Positions 53,976-62,804 of a stretch of DNA of 64,000 nucleotides are shown one piece after another. Source of the DNA: Endozoicomonas sp. G2_2 (GTDB lineage: Bacteria; Pseudomonadota; Gammaproteobacteria; Nevskiales; Salinisphaeraceae); contig NZ_JAGHQU010000002.1 in the NCBI RefSeq assembly GCF_017744135.1, positions 186,001 through 250,000 on the forward strand, written 5' to 3'. Both the position numbers and the translations under genes were made by a program. Under the pieces are notes generated by a model. The model was not told the origin of the DNA. It did no database searches and was given only the letters and a program-made list of their open reading frames with translations. Each line of letters begins with the position of its first letter. Position 1 is the stretch's first letter.

Positions 53976-54488
53976 CTATTTGCGAGCGACCAGTTCGATC
54001 CAATAACGGTCCGGGTCGAGCACGAAGGCGATGTGACTCATGCGCCCGTCCTCGGGCCGCTTCTTGAACGCGACATCGTTCTTGTCCATCCACTCGCATG
54101 CCGCTTGCAGGTCCGGCACCGTGAAGCAGATGTGGCCATAGCCCTGCGGCTCCTCGTTGCCGTTGTGATAACGGGCGTTCGGGTCTTTTTCCGTACCCCA
54201 GTTGTGGGTCAGTTCGAGCACGCCTTCACGCCCATTGACGTACTTGGCGCGCGCGTCCTTATCGTCGGGTACGTCGTCGTCGCCCACGCAGGCCAGAAAA
54301 TAGAGCGTGAACTCGCCTTCCGGCATATCGACCTTGCGCAGCAGGCGCATGCCGAAAACCTTGGTGTAGAACGCCAGCGACGCTTCTGGGTCGACGATGC
54401 GCACCATCGTGTGGTTGAAGATGAAGCCGTTCGTCTCGGCCGGCACATCGGCGTGTACGCCCGGCGCGTCCTCGGTGTTGAAAGCCAT
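53976..54488 (-). CDS. gloA: Lactoylglutathione lyase (glyoxalase I)
   Basis: 170 residues. Metal-binding positions are seen in FNHTMVRIVDPEAS (His26), LELTHNWGTEKD (Glu), GHICFTVPD (His) and RYWIELVAR (Glu). The extra NGNEEPQGYGH loop matches the longer, zinc-type glyoxalase I of pseudomonads and plants. It detoxifies methylglyoxal with glutathione. ATG 54488 was chosen because the region upstream to 54545 does not look coding. Divergent from the thioesterase gene, sharing a 77-base promoter region. Confidence 0.94.
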   Translation of the reverse strand: MAFNTEDAPGVHADVPAETNGFIFNHTMVRIVDPEASLAFYTKVFGMRLLRKVDMPEGEFTLYFLACVGDDDVPDDKDARAKYVNGREGVLELTHNWGTEKDPNARYHNGNEEPQGYGHICFTVPDLQAACEWMDKNDVAFKKRPEDGRMSHIAFVLDPDRYWIELVARK

Positions 54489-54565
54489 ATCGGGTTCTTT
54501 CGAGAGCGATGAATGAGTGCGTTGTACTATGCCTGAGCCATACACATGCGTGAACAGGACTGCCC

Positions 54566-55000
54566 ATGTCGAGCTACTGGTTTGAACCCGTCGATCTGGA
54601 ACGACTCAATACGTTGAACGCCCGCGACATGATCTCGCGTCTGGGCCTTGTCTATACCGACATCGGCGACGGCACGCTGGAGGCCGAGTTTGAGATTGAC
54701 GAGCGCACCCGTCAGCCCTTCGGTCTTCTGCATGGCGGTGTGTCCTGCGCCGTGTCGGAGTCCATGGGCAGCATCGCCGCGAATCTGTGCGTGGACCGCA
54801 AGCGCTTCGCCTGTGTCGGGATCGACATCAACGCGAGCCATCTGCGCGGCGCATCGGCGGGCCGGGTGACCGCACGCTGTACGCCGATACGCGTCGGCCG
54901 AAGCACCCATGTCTGGCAGACGGATCTCTACGACGACCAGCAGCGCCATCTGTGCGTGTCGCGGCTGACGGTGGCGGTGGTCCCGGCGCCCGAGGGTTAG
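54566..55000 (+). CDS. PaaI/YdiI-type hot-dog thioesterase
   Basis: 144 residues. The hot-dog signature GLLHGGVSCAVSESMGSIAA holds the substrate-binding HGG and the catalytic Glu. The family hydrolyses acyl- or aroyl-CoA esters (YdiI, EntH, PaaI); the exact substrate cannot be told. AGGA precedes ATG 54566. The next gene follows after 66 bases. Confidence 0.88.
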   Translation: MSSYWFEPVDLERLNTLNARDMISRLGLVYTDIGDGTLEAEFEIDERTRQPFGLLHGGVSCAVSESMGSIAANLCVDRKRFACVGIDINASHLRGASAGRVTARCTPIRVGRSTHVWQTDLYDDQQRHLCVSRLTVAVVPAPEG

Positions 55001-55066
55001 CAGCGCGCGGCCTGTCGGCCAGCGATACGCTATATTCGAACGGCAAAGATCACACAAGGATTCAGA

Positions 55067-56719
55067 TTGAAAGCATCCGACCTGTTTGTTCGATGCCTGG
55101 AGGAAGAGGGCGTCGAGTATGTGTTTGGCGTGCCGGGCGAGGAAAACCTCGACCTGCTGGAGTCGCTGCGCGAGAGCCGTGTCCAGCTTGTTGTCACCCG
55201 ACACGAACAGCACGCTGCATTCATGGCCGCGACCTACGGGCGTCTGACAGGGCGCGCGGGCGTGTGTCTGTCCACGCTCGGACCCGGCGCCACGAATCTC
55301 CTGACGGGCGTTGCCTATGCGCAACTCGGTGGTATGCCACTGCTGGCAATCACCGGCCAGAAGGCGATTCGCGACAATCGCCAGGGCAAGTTCCAGTTGA
55401 TCGACGTGGTCGACACTTTCCAGCCGGTCACGAAGTGGGCCTACTCGATCACCGACAGCGGCGTCATTCCGCGCTGTGTGCGTCATGCGTTCAAGCTGGC
55501 CGAGAGCGAGCGTCCGGGTGCGGTCCATTTGGAACTGCCCGAAGATATTGCCGGCGAGGACATCGCGCCGAGCGTGCCGCAACGACGCATCACGCTGCGC
55601 CGGCCCAATGCGGACGATCAGGCGACCCAGCAGGCCGCCGACATGATCCGCGCGGCACGCCAGCCGATCATCATCTATTCGGCCGGGGCCAACCGCAAGC
55701 GCATCACCGAACAGCTCGAAGCGTTTGTCGAGGCCACCGGCCTGTTTGCGATCGGCACGCAGATGGGCAAGGGCGTACTGGCGGACGACCATCCGCAGAG
55801 CCTGTTCTGCATGGGCATTCACAAGCACGACTACGTGCATTCGGCGATCGACGAAGCCGATCTCGTCATCACGCTGGGTTACGATGTTGTCGAGTACCCA
55901 CCTGCGGTATGGAATGTCGACAAGGACAAGCGGATCGTCCACATCGATTTCGTCACCGCGGATCCGGACGAGTACTACAGCCCGGCACACGAGGTGATCG
56001 GCGACATATCCAACACGCTGGAAAATCTGCGCGCCCGGCTTCAGGGCACGACGTTCGACCGTACGCGTCTGGCCCGGCTGCGCGACTACGTCAACGACAC
56101 GCTTCATCTGAGCGAACCGGCGTACAGCTATCCACTTACGCCCCAGCGCATCGTCCAGCAGGTTCGCACGGTCATGGACCGTACGGACGTCATCAGCCTG
56201 GACAACGGCATCTACAAGATCTGGTTCGCGCGCATGTATCCCGCCTACGGCCACAACACCGTATTGCTCGACAACGCCCTGGCCAGCATGGGCGCGGGCC
56301 TGGCGGCCGCCATGGCGGCCAAGATCGTGCACGCAAACCGGCGCGTGCTCGCGGTCTGCGGGGACGGCGGGTTCATGATGAACAGCCAGGATCTCGAGAC
56401 TGCCGTACGGCTGGGGCTGGACCTGGTGATTCTGCTCGTGCGTGACGACGGCTACGGCTTCATTCGCTGGAAGCAGTCTGGGGAAGGGTTCCAGGATTTC
56501 GGCATGTCCTTCGGCAACCCCGATTTCGTGGCCTATGCGCAGGCCTACGGCGCAACCGGCCTGCGTGTCGAGGAGGGCGACCGGCTCGGCGAGGTACTCG
56601 AGCGCGCGTATGCGCAGGGCGGTGTGGTACTGGTCGATTGTCCGATCGACTACCGGGCCAACCAGGACCTGGACAATGCCCATCACGTCCCGAAATCGAT
56701 CCTTGATGGCAGCGGTTGA
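55067..56719 (+). CDS. Thiamine-diphosphate enzyme, acetolactate synthase large-subunit-like
   Basis: 550 residues. The N-terminal domain starts MKASDLFVRCLEEEGVEYVF with catalytic Glu47 in TRHEQHAAF; the middle FAD/DHS-like domain spans about 195-330; the C-terminal thiamine site is GDGGFMMNSQDLETA with NDGYGF-like DDGYGFIRWKQ. No regulatory small subunit is adjacent, as for catabolic acetolactate synthases. Start is TTG 55067 with AAGGA 8 bases upstream; no ATG fits the family start. Confidence 0.9.
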   Translation: MKASDLFVRCLEEEGVEYVFGVPGEENLDLLESLRESRVQLVVTRHEQHAAFMAATYGRLTGRAGVCLSTLGPGATNLLTGVAYAQLGGMPLLAITGQKAIRDNRQGKFQLIDVVDTFQPVTKWAYSITDSGVIPRCVRHAFKLAESERPGAVHLELPEDIAGEDIAPSVPQRRITLRRPNADDQATQQAADMIRAARQPIIIYSAGANRKRITEQLEAFVEATGLFAIGTQMGKGVLADDHPQSLFCMGIHKHDYVHSAIDEADLVITLGYDVVEYPPAVWNVDKDKRIVHIDFVTADPDEYYSPAHEVIGDISNTLENLRARLQGTTFDRTRLARLRDYVNDTLHLSEPAYSYPLTPQRIVQQVRTVMDRTDVISLDNGIYKIWFARMYPAYGHNTVLLDNALASMGAGLAAAMAAKIVHANRRVLAVCGDGGFMMNSQDLETAVRLGLDLVILLVRDDGYGFIRWKQSGEGFQDFGMSFGNPDFVAYAQAYGATGLRVEEGDRLGEVLERAYAQGGVVLVDCPIDYRANQDLDNAHHVPKSILDGSG

Positions 56720-56749
56720 GATCCGGCAGTAAGCGACGGAGACCACCCC

Positions 56750-59311
56750 ATGAATGCGCCCAACGCGGACGAGCCAGCCCAGATCCGGGCGCTGTTCGCT
56801 CGCCGGTTCGAACACCTCGACACGGCGCTGGGCGACATCGTCGAGACGGCGGCCGCGGTGCTCGATGTCAGCCGGGTGTCGGTCTGGCTGTTTTCGCGGG
56901 ACCGGCGGCGCATCAATCGCGTGTGCTGCTGGCCCGCCGTGCCGGATGATGAAGCCGGCCTCACGCTCGACATCTCGCTGCGGCCCGAGTACCTGCAGGC
57001 ACTCGACAGCGACGCGGTCTTTCGCTTGAGCGATGCCGCGGAAATGTCGCCGCGCTCCGGGGATGCGTTTTCCGCCTATCTGTCGTCGTTCGGCATTGTG
57101 TCCCTGCTCGACGCGGCGGTTTATGTCGACGGCGTGCTCACCGGGGTGCTCTGTCACGAGGACAGCCGGCCCCGGCAGTGGTCGACCACAGAGCGCGACC
57201 GCGCCATTCGCCTAGGCGCGGTCGTCGGGCGCGCGATCGTGCAGACGCGTGCGCATCAGTCGGTATCGTACGGTGAGCGATTTCGCCGCATCGTCGAAGC
57301 GAGCGTGGATGCCATCGGCATGGCCCGGCCGGATGGCGGCCTGGAATATCTCAACCCGTCGGCGCGGGAAATACTGGGCCTGGCACCCGACGAGCCCATC
57401 GCCGAATTCCGGCTGATGGACTTCATCCAGCCGGACAGCCGTGAACACGTCAGGGCAACGATATTCCCGACCGCGCGGCGCAACGGGCACTGGACGGGCC
57501 CGCTGCGTATGCGCACGCGACAACGCGAGCGCTTCGACGCCACGATCACCATCGATGTGCACCGGGATAGCGCGGGTGCGGTCGAATACATAAGCTGCAC
57601 GATCGGGGATCTCGCACGCAATCTCGAGCTCGAACGCCGCGTCAACGAGGTCCGCAGTCGTTACGAGAGCGCCTTCGCCCAAACCGGCGACAGCGTATTT
57701 CTCATCGATCCGGTATCCGCGCGCATTCTCGACTCGGACGCGTCGTTTCGCGAACTGCTTGGCTACAGCGCAAGCCAACAAGCACTCGTGACGCTGCACG
57801 AAATCAGCGAGGAGGCGGTCAGCGAAGTCGAGGCCCGCATCGCCCGGGCGCTGCGCGATGGCCATGTGCTCTGCGGCGAACGACGCCTGCTGCATGCACG
57901 CGGCGGCTGGATGGATGTCGAGATGTCGATGCTGCGTACCGAGTGGCAGGAAACCACCGCGATTTCCGTTCGGTTGCGGGACATCGCCGAACTGGTGCAG
58001 CGTCGCCGCGACATCGAACAGCTGGCGTATTTCGATCCGCTCACCGGCCTCGCCAACAGCAACCTGCTGCGCGAGCGGGCCGACGGCATGCTGGAGCAGA
58101 GTCTTGCCGGCGAGCGCACGGTGCACTTTATGCTGCTCCAGATCGTGCGCTGGGAGCGGGTCTTCGATATCCAGGGCTACCGTATCGCCGAATCGCTGAT
58201 ACAGCAGATCGGTACGCGGCTACAGGACGCGTTCAATGGCCATGACGCCACGCTCGCGCGCGTGCTGGGTGGCGGAGAACTCGGCCTGTTGTTCGACGAA
58301 CGCGAAGATCCCGAGCGGATGGTGGAAATCGCACGCGAGGCGTTCGAACCGCCGTTCATGGCCGACGCGGAGCCGATTCATCTGCGCGTCCGAACCGGCA
58401 TGGCGCAGGCGCCCCGCGATGCGGTCAATTTCAAGGATCTGACCAAGCGTGCCGGGCTGGCCTTGCGCCATGCCCATCTGCACAGCATGGCGCATTGTCG
58501 CTACGACCCGACCCATTCCAGCCGCATCCAGGATGAGCGGTTGCTGGAAGAGGACCTGCGCGAGGCTCTTCAGAGCGACCAGCTGAGTCTGCGTTACCAG
58601 CCGGTGCGGTCGATCGCGCGGCAGGGCGCCTGGAGCGCCGTCGAGGTGTTGCTACGCTGGCACCATCCGCAGCTGGGCGAAGTGGCGCCGACCGATTTCG
58701 TGCCGCTCGCCGAAGACAGCGAACTCATACTCGATCTCGATCGCCGCACGCTCAACGAGGCCTGTACGGCTGCCGCAGGCTGGCAGAAGCGGCTGCGCGG
58801 TTTGCGCGTATCGGTGAACATATCGGCGGTCACGCTCATGCATCCGCAGATGCTCGATCTCGTGGAAGAGGCGATCCGCACGACGCATATCGAGGCATCG
58901 CAGCTGTGTCTGGAGGTCACCGAAACCGCCGTAATGCGCGATCGCAGCCTCGCCGCATCGGTACTCCGTCGCCTGCATGACCTGGGTGTCTATATCGCGC
59001 TCGACGATTTCGGTACCGGGTTCTCCTCGCTGGCTTATCTAAAGGATCTGCCGGTCGACGTGCTCAAGATCGATCGTGATTTCGTGCGTGGTATCGGCAC
59101 CGACACGCGGGACGAGCGCACGATTCTCGCGATTATCCAGCTCGGCCACGATCTGGGGCTGAAAGTCGTGGCAGAGGGTGTGGAAACCCGCAGCCAGTAC
59201 GCCTGGCTGGCGCGCCGGGATGTCGATTTCGTGCAGGGTTTTCACGTCGGCGCACCGATGCGCGCCGAACAGCTCGCACGCGCTCGGGGCGTGCGCTCGC
59301 GTCAGCCGTAG
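56750..59311 (+). CDS. GAF-PAS-PAS-GGDEF-EAL protein, likely c-di-GMP phosphodiesterase
   Basis: 853 residues, no membrane segment. GAF (about 15-165), PAS (about 172-290, FRRIVEASVDAIGMARPDG), PAS (about 300-420), GGDEF-like (about 420-585) and EAL (about 600-850). The GGDEF site reads GGGEL (near 507), so cyclase activity is unlikely. The EAL side keeps its metal and catalytic residues: EVLLRWHHP, VNISAVTLMHP, LEVTETAVMRD, LDDFGTGFSSLAYL, LKIDRDFV, VAEGVET and VQGFHVG. It probably lowers cyclic-di-GMP in response to small ligands sensed by GAF/PAS, and could affect exopolysaccharide output, by inference. Confidence 0.92.
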   Translation: MNAPNADEPAQIRALFARRFEHLDTALGDIVETAAAVLDVSRVSVWLFSRDRRRINRVCCWPAVPDDEAGLTLDISLRPEYLQALDSDAVFRLSDAAEMSPRSGDAFSAYLSSFGIVSLLDAAVYVDGVLTGVLCHEDSRPRQWSTTERDRAIRLGAVVGRAIVQTRAHQSVSYGERFRRIVEASVDAIGMARPDGGLEYLNPSAREILGLAPDEPIAEFRLMDFIQPDSREHVRATIFPTARRNGHWTGPLRMRTRQRERFDATITIDVHRDSAGAVEYISCTIGDLARNLELERRVNEVRSRYESAFAQTGDSVFLIDPVSARILDSDASFRELLGYSASQQALVTLHEISEEAVSEVEARIARALRDGHVLCGERRLLHARGGWMDVEMSMLRTEWQETTAISVRLRDIAELVQRRRDIEQLAYFDPLTGLANSNLLRERADGMLEQSLAGERTVHFMLLQIVRWERVFDIQGYRIAESLIQQIGTRLQDAFNGHDATLARVLGGGELGLLFDEREDPERMVEIAREAFEPPFMADAEPIHLRVRTGMAQAPRDAVNFKDLTKRAGLALRHAHLHSMAHCRYDPTHSSRIQDERLLEEDLREALQSDQLSLRYQPVRSIARQGAWSAVEVLLRWHHPQLGEVAPTDFVPLAEDSELILDLDRRTLNEACTAAAGWQKRLRGLRVSVNISAVTLMHPQMLDLVEEAIRTTHIEASQLCLEVTETAVMRDRSLAASVLRRLHDLGVYIALDDFGTGFSSLAYLKDLPVDVLKIDRDFVRGIGTDTRDERTILAIIQLGHDLGLKVVAEGVETRSQYAWLARRDVDFVQGFHVGAPMRAEQLARARGVRSRQP

Positions 59312-59356
59312 AAAGTGCTGCGTGGCGTCGTCTCTTCGGTTACGATAGCGGCCGCT

Positions 59357-59443
59357 GCCGTCGTGGTGGAATTGGTAGACACGCTAGGTTTAGGTCCTAG
59401 TAGCCGAGAGGCTGTGGGGGTTCAAGTCCCTCCGACGGCACCA
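59357..59443 (+). tRNA. tRNA-Leu (anticodon UAG)
   Basis: 87 bases including the encoded CCA. Acceptor arms GCCGTCG and CGACGGC pair; anticodon stem CTAGG/CCTAG encloses TTTAGGT with TAG at 59391-59393; a long variable arm and GGTTCAAGTCC T-arm follow. TACGAT at 59341 may be its -10 box. Confidence 0.97.
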
Positions 59444-59655
59444 TCCATCCCTTCTGTCATCGTGGCTGCGCCCACCGACACGATGCGCCGTGAAACTCCG
59501 TTTTAAACGCTTCAAAAGCGGCATTTCGGATGCGGCAACGGTAAAGAAAATTGTTCTGTTGCGGATACAGCAGGCGAGCGGGGTATTTATTTCCACGAAC
59601 CGCTCCGTTTGCGAAGTGGTGTTATTTTCAACTCCGTCAGCTACAGGGCCTAGCA

Positions 59656-59958
59656 ATGGCATCCCGGCGTCGATATCTCGAAATTCTCCAGGCTTTGAGT
59701 ACGGTGGGTAGCCGTCGCAAGACCCGGCAGGTATTGCTCGAAGCGTTCATGGAGACCGACGACGAGGTGCTTGCCGAGCAGCTCGAGAGCGTGCTCGACG
59801 ACATGCTTCGTTCGCGTACCAACCTGCGTCGCACACCGATCCGCGATGCGCCGGATATCGACAGCGCAGCGCTGAGTCACCATTGCAGTCGTCGCATCTT
59901 CGGGGACATCGGCCTGACGTCGCTCGCCATGCCACGAACCGGAACGTTCTGGTTATAG
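59656..59958 (+). CDS. Small unrecognised protein, helical
   Basis: 100 residues, family not recognised. It starts MASRRRYLEILQALSTVGSR, then an amphipathic helical stretch (about 25-50) rich in Glu, Leu and Asp, and ends in a less ordered tail. No signal peptide or membrane segment. The 212 bases before it (after tRNA-Leu) are AT-richer than average, with a TTATTT hexamer near 59622 that may be part of its promoter. A longer frame to 59551 is open but lacks an ATG. Confidence 0.45.
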   Translation: MASRRRYLEILQALSTVGSRRKTRQVLLEAFMETDDEVLAEQLESVLDDMLRSRTNLRRTPIRDAPDIDSAALSHHCSRRIFGDIGLTSLAMPRTGTFWL

Positions 59959-60026
59959 ATGATGCGCTAGAGCGCCTCAGGTGCATCGCAGGCACCGGGT
60001 GTCGTCTGTTCTGCTACATTCGAGCG

Positions 60027-60518
60027 ATGGGGTATTCGAACCGGTTCCGTGTTCTGGTTGTCCTGCTCTGCGCTCTGATCGGCACGGGCGCGGCGGCTGC
60101 CGAGCGCGCGCGCTACGATCAGGTTGCGCCGGCGGACAAGGCGTTCGTCGATGTCGTGCTGGACCTCGAGCAGGCCATCGGCCAGCACAATTTTGCCCTG
60201 GTAGGCCGTCACGAGATCGGCCAGGCCGTGCGCGATCGTGGCCACCCGGCGTTTGGCGACGCCGCCATCCTGCATTTCTGCAATCTCGAGTACGCCCGGC
60301 GCGCAATCGAGATCGACCCGTCGCTGATCCTCTACATGCCGTGTCGTATCGCTGTGTTCGAAGAGGGCGATGGTGTTCACGTCGCCAGCCTCCTGTTGCC
60401 GACTCATACGGCTCACGACGCGTTCAACACGATGGCTGTCGAGGTTAACGCCCAGATTCGGGAAATCATCGATTACGCGATCACACCGGTCGTGCCGCCG
60501 GCGGCCGAGAAGCGCTAA
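60027..60518 (+). CDS. Secreted DUF302-family protein
   Basis: 163 residues with a signal peptide (RVLVVLLCALIGTGAAAA). The mature part matches DUF302: FALVGRHEIGQAVRDRGHPA, then ILHFCNLEYARRAIEIDPSL and MPCRIAVFEEGDGVHV. Function of the family is not known; members are often periplasmic and near sulfur or redox genes. It converges on the minus-strand PQQ-associated operon with 58 bases between stops. Confidence 0.82.
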   Translation: MGYSNRFRVLVVLLCALIGTGAAAAERARYDQVAPADKAFVDVVLDLEQAIGQHNFALVGRHEIGQAVRDRGHPAFGDAAILHFCNLEYARRAIEIDPSLILYMPCRIAVFEEGDGVHVASLLLPTHTAHDAFNTMAVEVNAQIREIIDYAITPVVPPAAEKR

Positions 60519-60576
60519 GACTGTAAAGCTGCTGCGGCGAACGCCGGTACTTAGCGCGCGCTGCCAGTGCCGGTAT

Positions 60577-61173
60577 CTATTGCGGCCCGTGCCCGGACTT
60601 CTTGCGGCGCGCGTGATAATTGTCGAGCAGGCTGTGTTGCACGAGGTAGAGGGCCGCGTCGCGCCATGCCGTGTCCGTGTTGCCGCGCATGTCTACCGAG
60701 GCGCCGCCTACCGTCTCGCCGGTTTCGACATCGTAGAGCGCAGCGTTGATGTTGATGATGAGATTGCTGACTTTCTGTACCCAGCCCGTCATCACGAGAT
60801 CGGCGTCGGCTGCCTTGCCGAGGTCCGTCTCGCAGCCGTTGCAGGCATAGAGGTAGCGATACGTGCGCTGCGCATCGTGAATCCGGTCTGCGACCGGCGC
60901 GTCACGAATCACGTTGAAATCGGGCTGATCATCCAGCGCGCGGTGGACCACGGCCTCGGTTCGCTGTAGCCGGGCGACATCCGCCTCGAGCGGGCCGTGG
61001 TTCATATCACCCTGCAGGCTGCTGTCGACCATATCGAAAGGCAGGATCAGAAGACGTTTCGCATGCTGTGCGGACACAGCCGTGGCGTGACTGCCGATCA
61101 GCAGGGCCAGAGCGAGCGCGACGTAGCGCAATCGGCTGTCGCGAGGCCGCTCAACTGCCGGTGGACGGGTCAT
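60577..61173 (-). CDS. DUF3280/DUF2380-type secreted protein of PQQ-dehydrogenase loci
   Basis: 198 residues with a signal peptide (YVALALALLIGSHATAVSA). The mature part has RLLILPFDMVDSSLQGDM and DADLVMTGWVQKVSNLIINI, typical of a small periplasmic family found with quinoprotein dehydrogenase genes; LYACNGCETDLGKAA holds two cysteines that could bind a ligand or form a disulfide. It is the last gene of the minus-strand operon and overlaps its upstream neighbour by 23 bases. Role unknown. Confidence 0.78.
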   Translation of the reverse strand: MTRPPAVERPRDSRLRYVALALALLIGSHATAVSAQHAKRLLILPFDMVDSSLQGDMNHGPLEADVARLQRTEAVVHRALDDQPDFNVIRDAPVADRIHDAQRTYRYLYACNGCETDLGKAADADLVMTGWVQKVSNLIININAALYDVETGETVGGASVDMRGNTDTAWRDAALYLVQHSLLDNYHARRKKSGHGPQ

Positions 61174-61891
61174 GCGTGGCGCGTTTTACGGATTCCAGCG
61201 CGAGGCGTTCCACGGTCGCTTCATGCGTTTCGTCCTGGGCCGGGGTTTCGCTACGCATCTCGAGCACGCCGCCGGGTACTTCATTGGACAGCGTGAAGAC
61301 ATAGCGCTTTTCGGTTGCCTTGCCGAGCGCGTTGCGATGCGCCTTTTCCGCGATGAAAGGCTGCATCGATACGCGCTGCACCTTGATTTCGTGGCCGTCG
61401 TAGCGGGCCTTGTCCTCGTCGACCGTGGCATCGTCCTCGAGCGCAAACTTCATGCGCCGCTGGAAATAGCGCCAACTGCCACCGGTGCGCTCGGCGAGCG
61501 TCGACACCTCGTTCTGAAGAAACATCATGATGACGGGGTTGCCATGCGCATTGCCGACGTCGGGAACATAGCGATGCCGATCGCCGGTGAGGAAGTCGAC
61601 CTTCACGCGCTTGCCGTCGCGCTCGCCCTCGGCCACATCGAGATCGACGTGATCCTGGTAGCTGTCGTTCGCGTCGCCGGATCGCGTGAAGCTGTAGCTC
61701 AGCTTCGCCGGCACGTCGACGTTGCGCATGTGATCGGTCATGAACAGCAGACGATTGGCCTGCGAGAACTCGTCCGAACGCGCCGCCTGGTCCTCGGCCG
61801 CATGGCTCGACGAGACGACGGCGCACGCCGCCACGAGCGCGACCAATAGTCCGGTCGTCTGGCGGCGCATTGCAGTGCGGGTATCAATCAT
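61151..61891 (-). CDS. Unrecognised secreted protein in PQQ-accessory operon
   Basis: 246 residues from ATG 61891, which overlaps the upstream stop by 8 bases. A signal peptide (RRQTTGLLVALVAACAVVSSSHA) precedes a domain that looks like alternating beta strands, with AKLSYSFTRSGDANDSYQDH, VKVDFLTGDRHRYVPDVGNA and KRYVFTLSNEVPGGVLEMRS. The pattern is reminiscent of LolA-like/lipoprotein-sorting folds, but I do not recognise a named family. Its place between the MoxJ-like and DUF3280-type genes suggests a periplasmic role in the same pathway. Confidence 0.7.
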   Translation of the reverse strand: MIDTRTAMRRQTTGLLVALVAACAVVSSSHAAEDQAARSDEFSQANRLLFMTDHMRNVDVPAKLSYSFTRSGDANDSYQDHVDLDVAEGERDGKRVKVDFLTGDRHRYVPDVGNAHGNPVIMMFLQNEVSTLAERTGGSWRYFQRRMKFALEDDATVDEDKARYDGHEIKVQRVSMQPFIAEKAHRNALGKATEKRYVFTLSNEVPGGVLEMRSETPAQDETHEATVERLALESVKRATHDPSTGS

Positions 61892-62804
61892 CGTCGTCCT
61901 CCTGTACCTGGCGATCCTCTTCACGCAGGGGCACGATCGGTACCCCGTAATCCTCGAGAATGGCGAGAATCTCGTCGCGGTTGTCGTCGATCAATCCCTG
62001 AACGGTGTGCAGCCAGGCGTCGTTGCCGTAACGCACGCCCATCGAGACGGGGAAATCGAACATCGGGCCGTCCTCGCGCGAGAAGGGAACGACCTTGATG
62101 TTTTCATTGTCCACCTGCCGGGAGTAATAACCCGCGATCGGCCCCCAGACCACGGCCACGTCGATATCGCCGTCGGCGAGGTCCTTGGTGACCATGTCGG
62201 CGGGGTCAACGTCGTAGCCGCCCGACTGGGCCCGATAACTCACGATCTGGCCGATGAATCCATTCTGGATCACCCAGTCGCCCGCCGGCGAGCCGGTAAA
62301 CACACCAATACGCAGGTCACGTTTGGTGTCGTCGGGCAGGGTGGTGAGGTCTTCGGGTCGCTCGACCGCGTCGAGGTCGTGACCCTTGATATAAGCCAGC
62401 GCGTAGGTCGAGCGGTAGTAGGGCAACGTGCTCTTGCCGACTTCGAACCCGCTGCCGACGCTGATGATCAAATCGCAGGCATAGCGGTTTTCTTCCGGCA
62501 ACCACCGCTTGAGGGTATTGCGCCCGAACCCCATCTGCTCGGGCATCCAGGTGTATTCCACCGGCACGCCGAGCTTTTCCCCGAACAGCGCGGCGATCTT
62601 GTTTTCGAAGCCTTCACGCTTGTCGTTCGAAAACGGCATGTTGCTCGGGTCTGCGCATACGCGTAGCGCTTCGCTCGCGGGATTTTCGACGCGGCGGTCG
62701 GCGCCTGCCGCCGGACCGGCGGCTGCGAACCAGAGCGCCGTGGCGCCGGCCATCAGGGCCAGCGCCGGTCGTGCGCGACGAATCGGATGCATGTTGAAGA
62801 TCAT
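61884..62804 (-). CDS. Quinoprotein-dehydrogenase-associated substrate-binding protein (MoxJ-like)
   Basis: 306 residues from ATG 62804, which forms an ATGA overlap with the SoxYZ-like gene. The signal peptide (ALALMAGATALWFAAAGPAAG) is followed by a type 3 solute-binding fold: LRVCADPSNMPFSNDKREGF, then YEIIS-like CDLIISVGSGFEVG and VDPADMVTKDLADGDIDVAV. This subfamily sits beside PQQ alcohol or methanol dehydrogenases and is thought to help their maturation or electron transfer rather than transport. It ends in an acidic tail (QEDDDD). Confidence 0.88.
   Translation of the reverse strand: MIFNMHPIRRARPALALMAGATALWFAAAGPAAGADRRVENPASEALRVCADPSNMPFSNDKREGFENKIAALFGEKLGVPVEYTWMPEQMGFGRNTLKRWLPEENRYACDLIISVGSGFEVGKSTLPYYRSTYALAYIKGHDLDAVERPEDLTTLPDDTKRDLRIGVFTGSPAGDWVIQNGFIGQIVSYRAQSGGYDVDPADMVTKDLADGDIDVAVVWGPIAGYYSRQVDNENIKVVPFSREDGPMFDFPVSMGVRYGNDAWLHTVQGLIDDNRDEILAILEDYGVPIVPLREEDRQVQEDDDD

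Noticed and set aside
54787-56445. 552-codon plus-strand frame overlapping the thioesterase and acetolactate-synthase genes
   Set aside because: Arginine-rich out-of-frame shadow of strongly supported genes.
54527-57157. 876-codon minus-strand frame across the thioesterase and acetolactate-synthase genes
   Set aside because: Antisense shadow: it spans two well-supported plus-strand genes and shows no family motifs.
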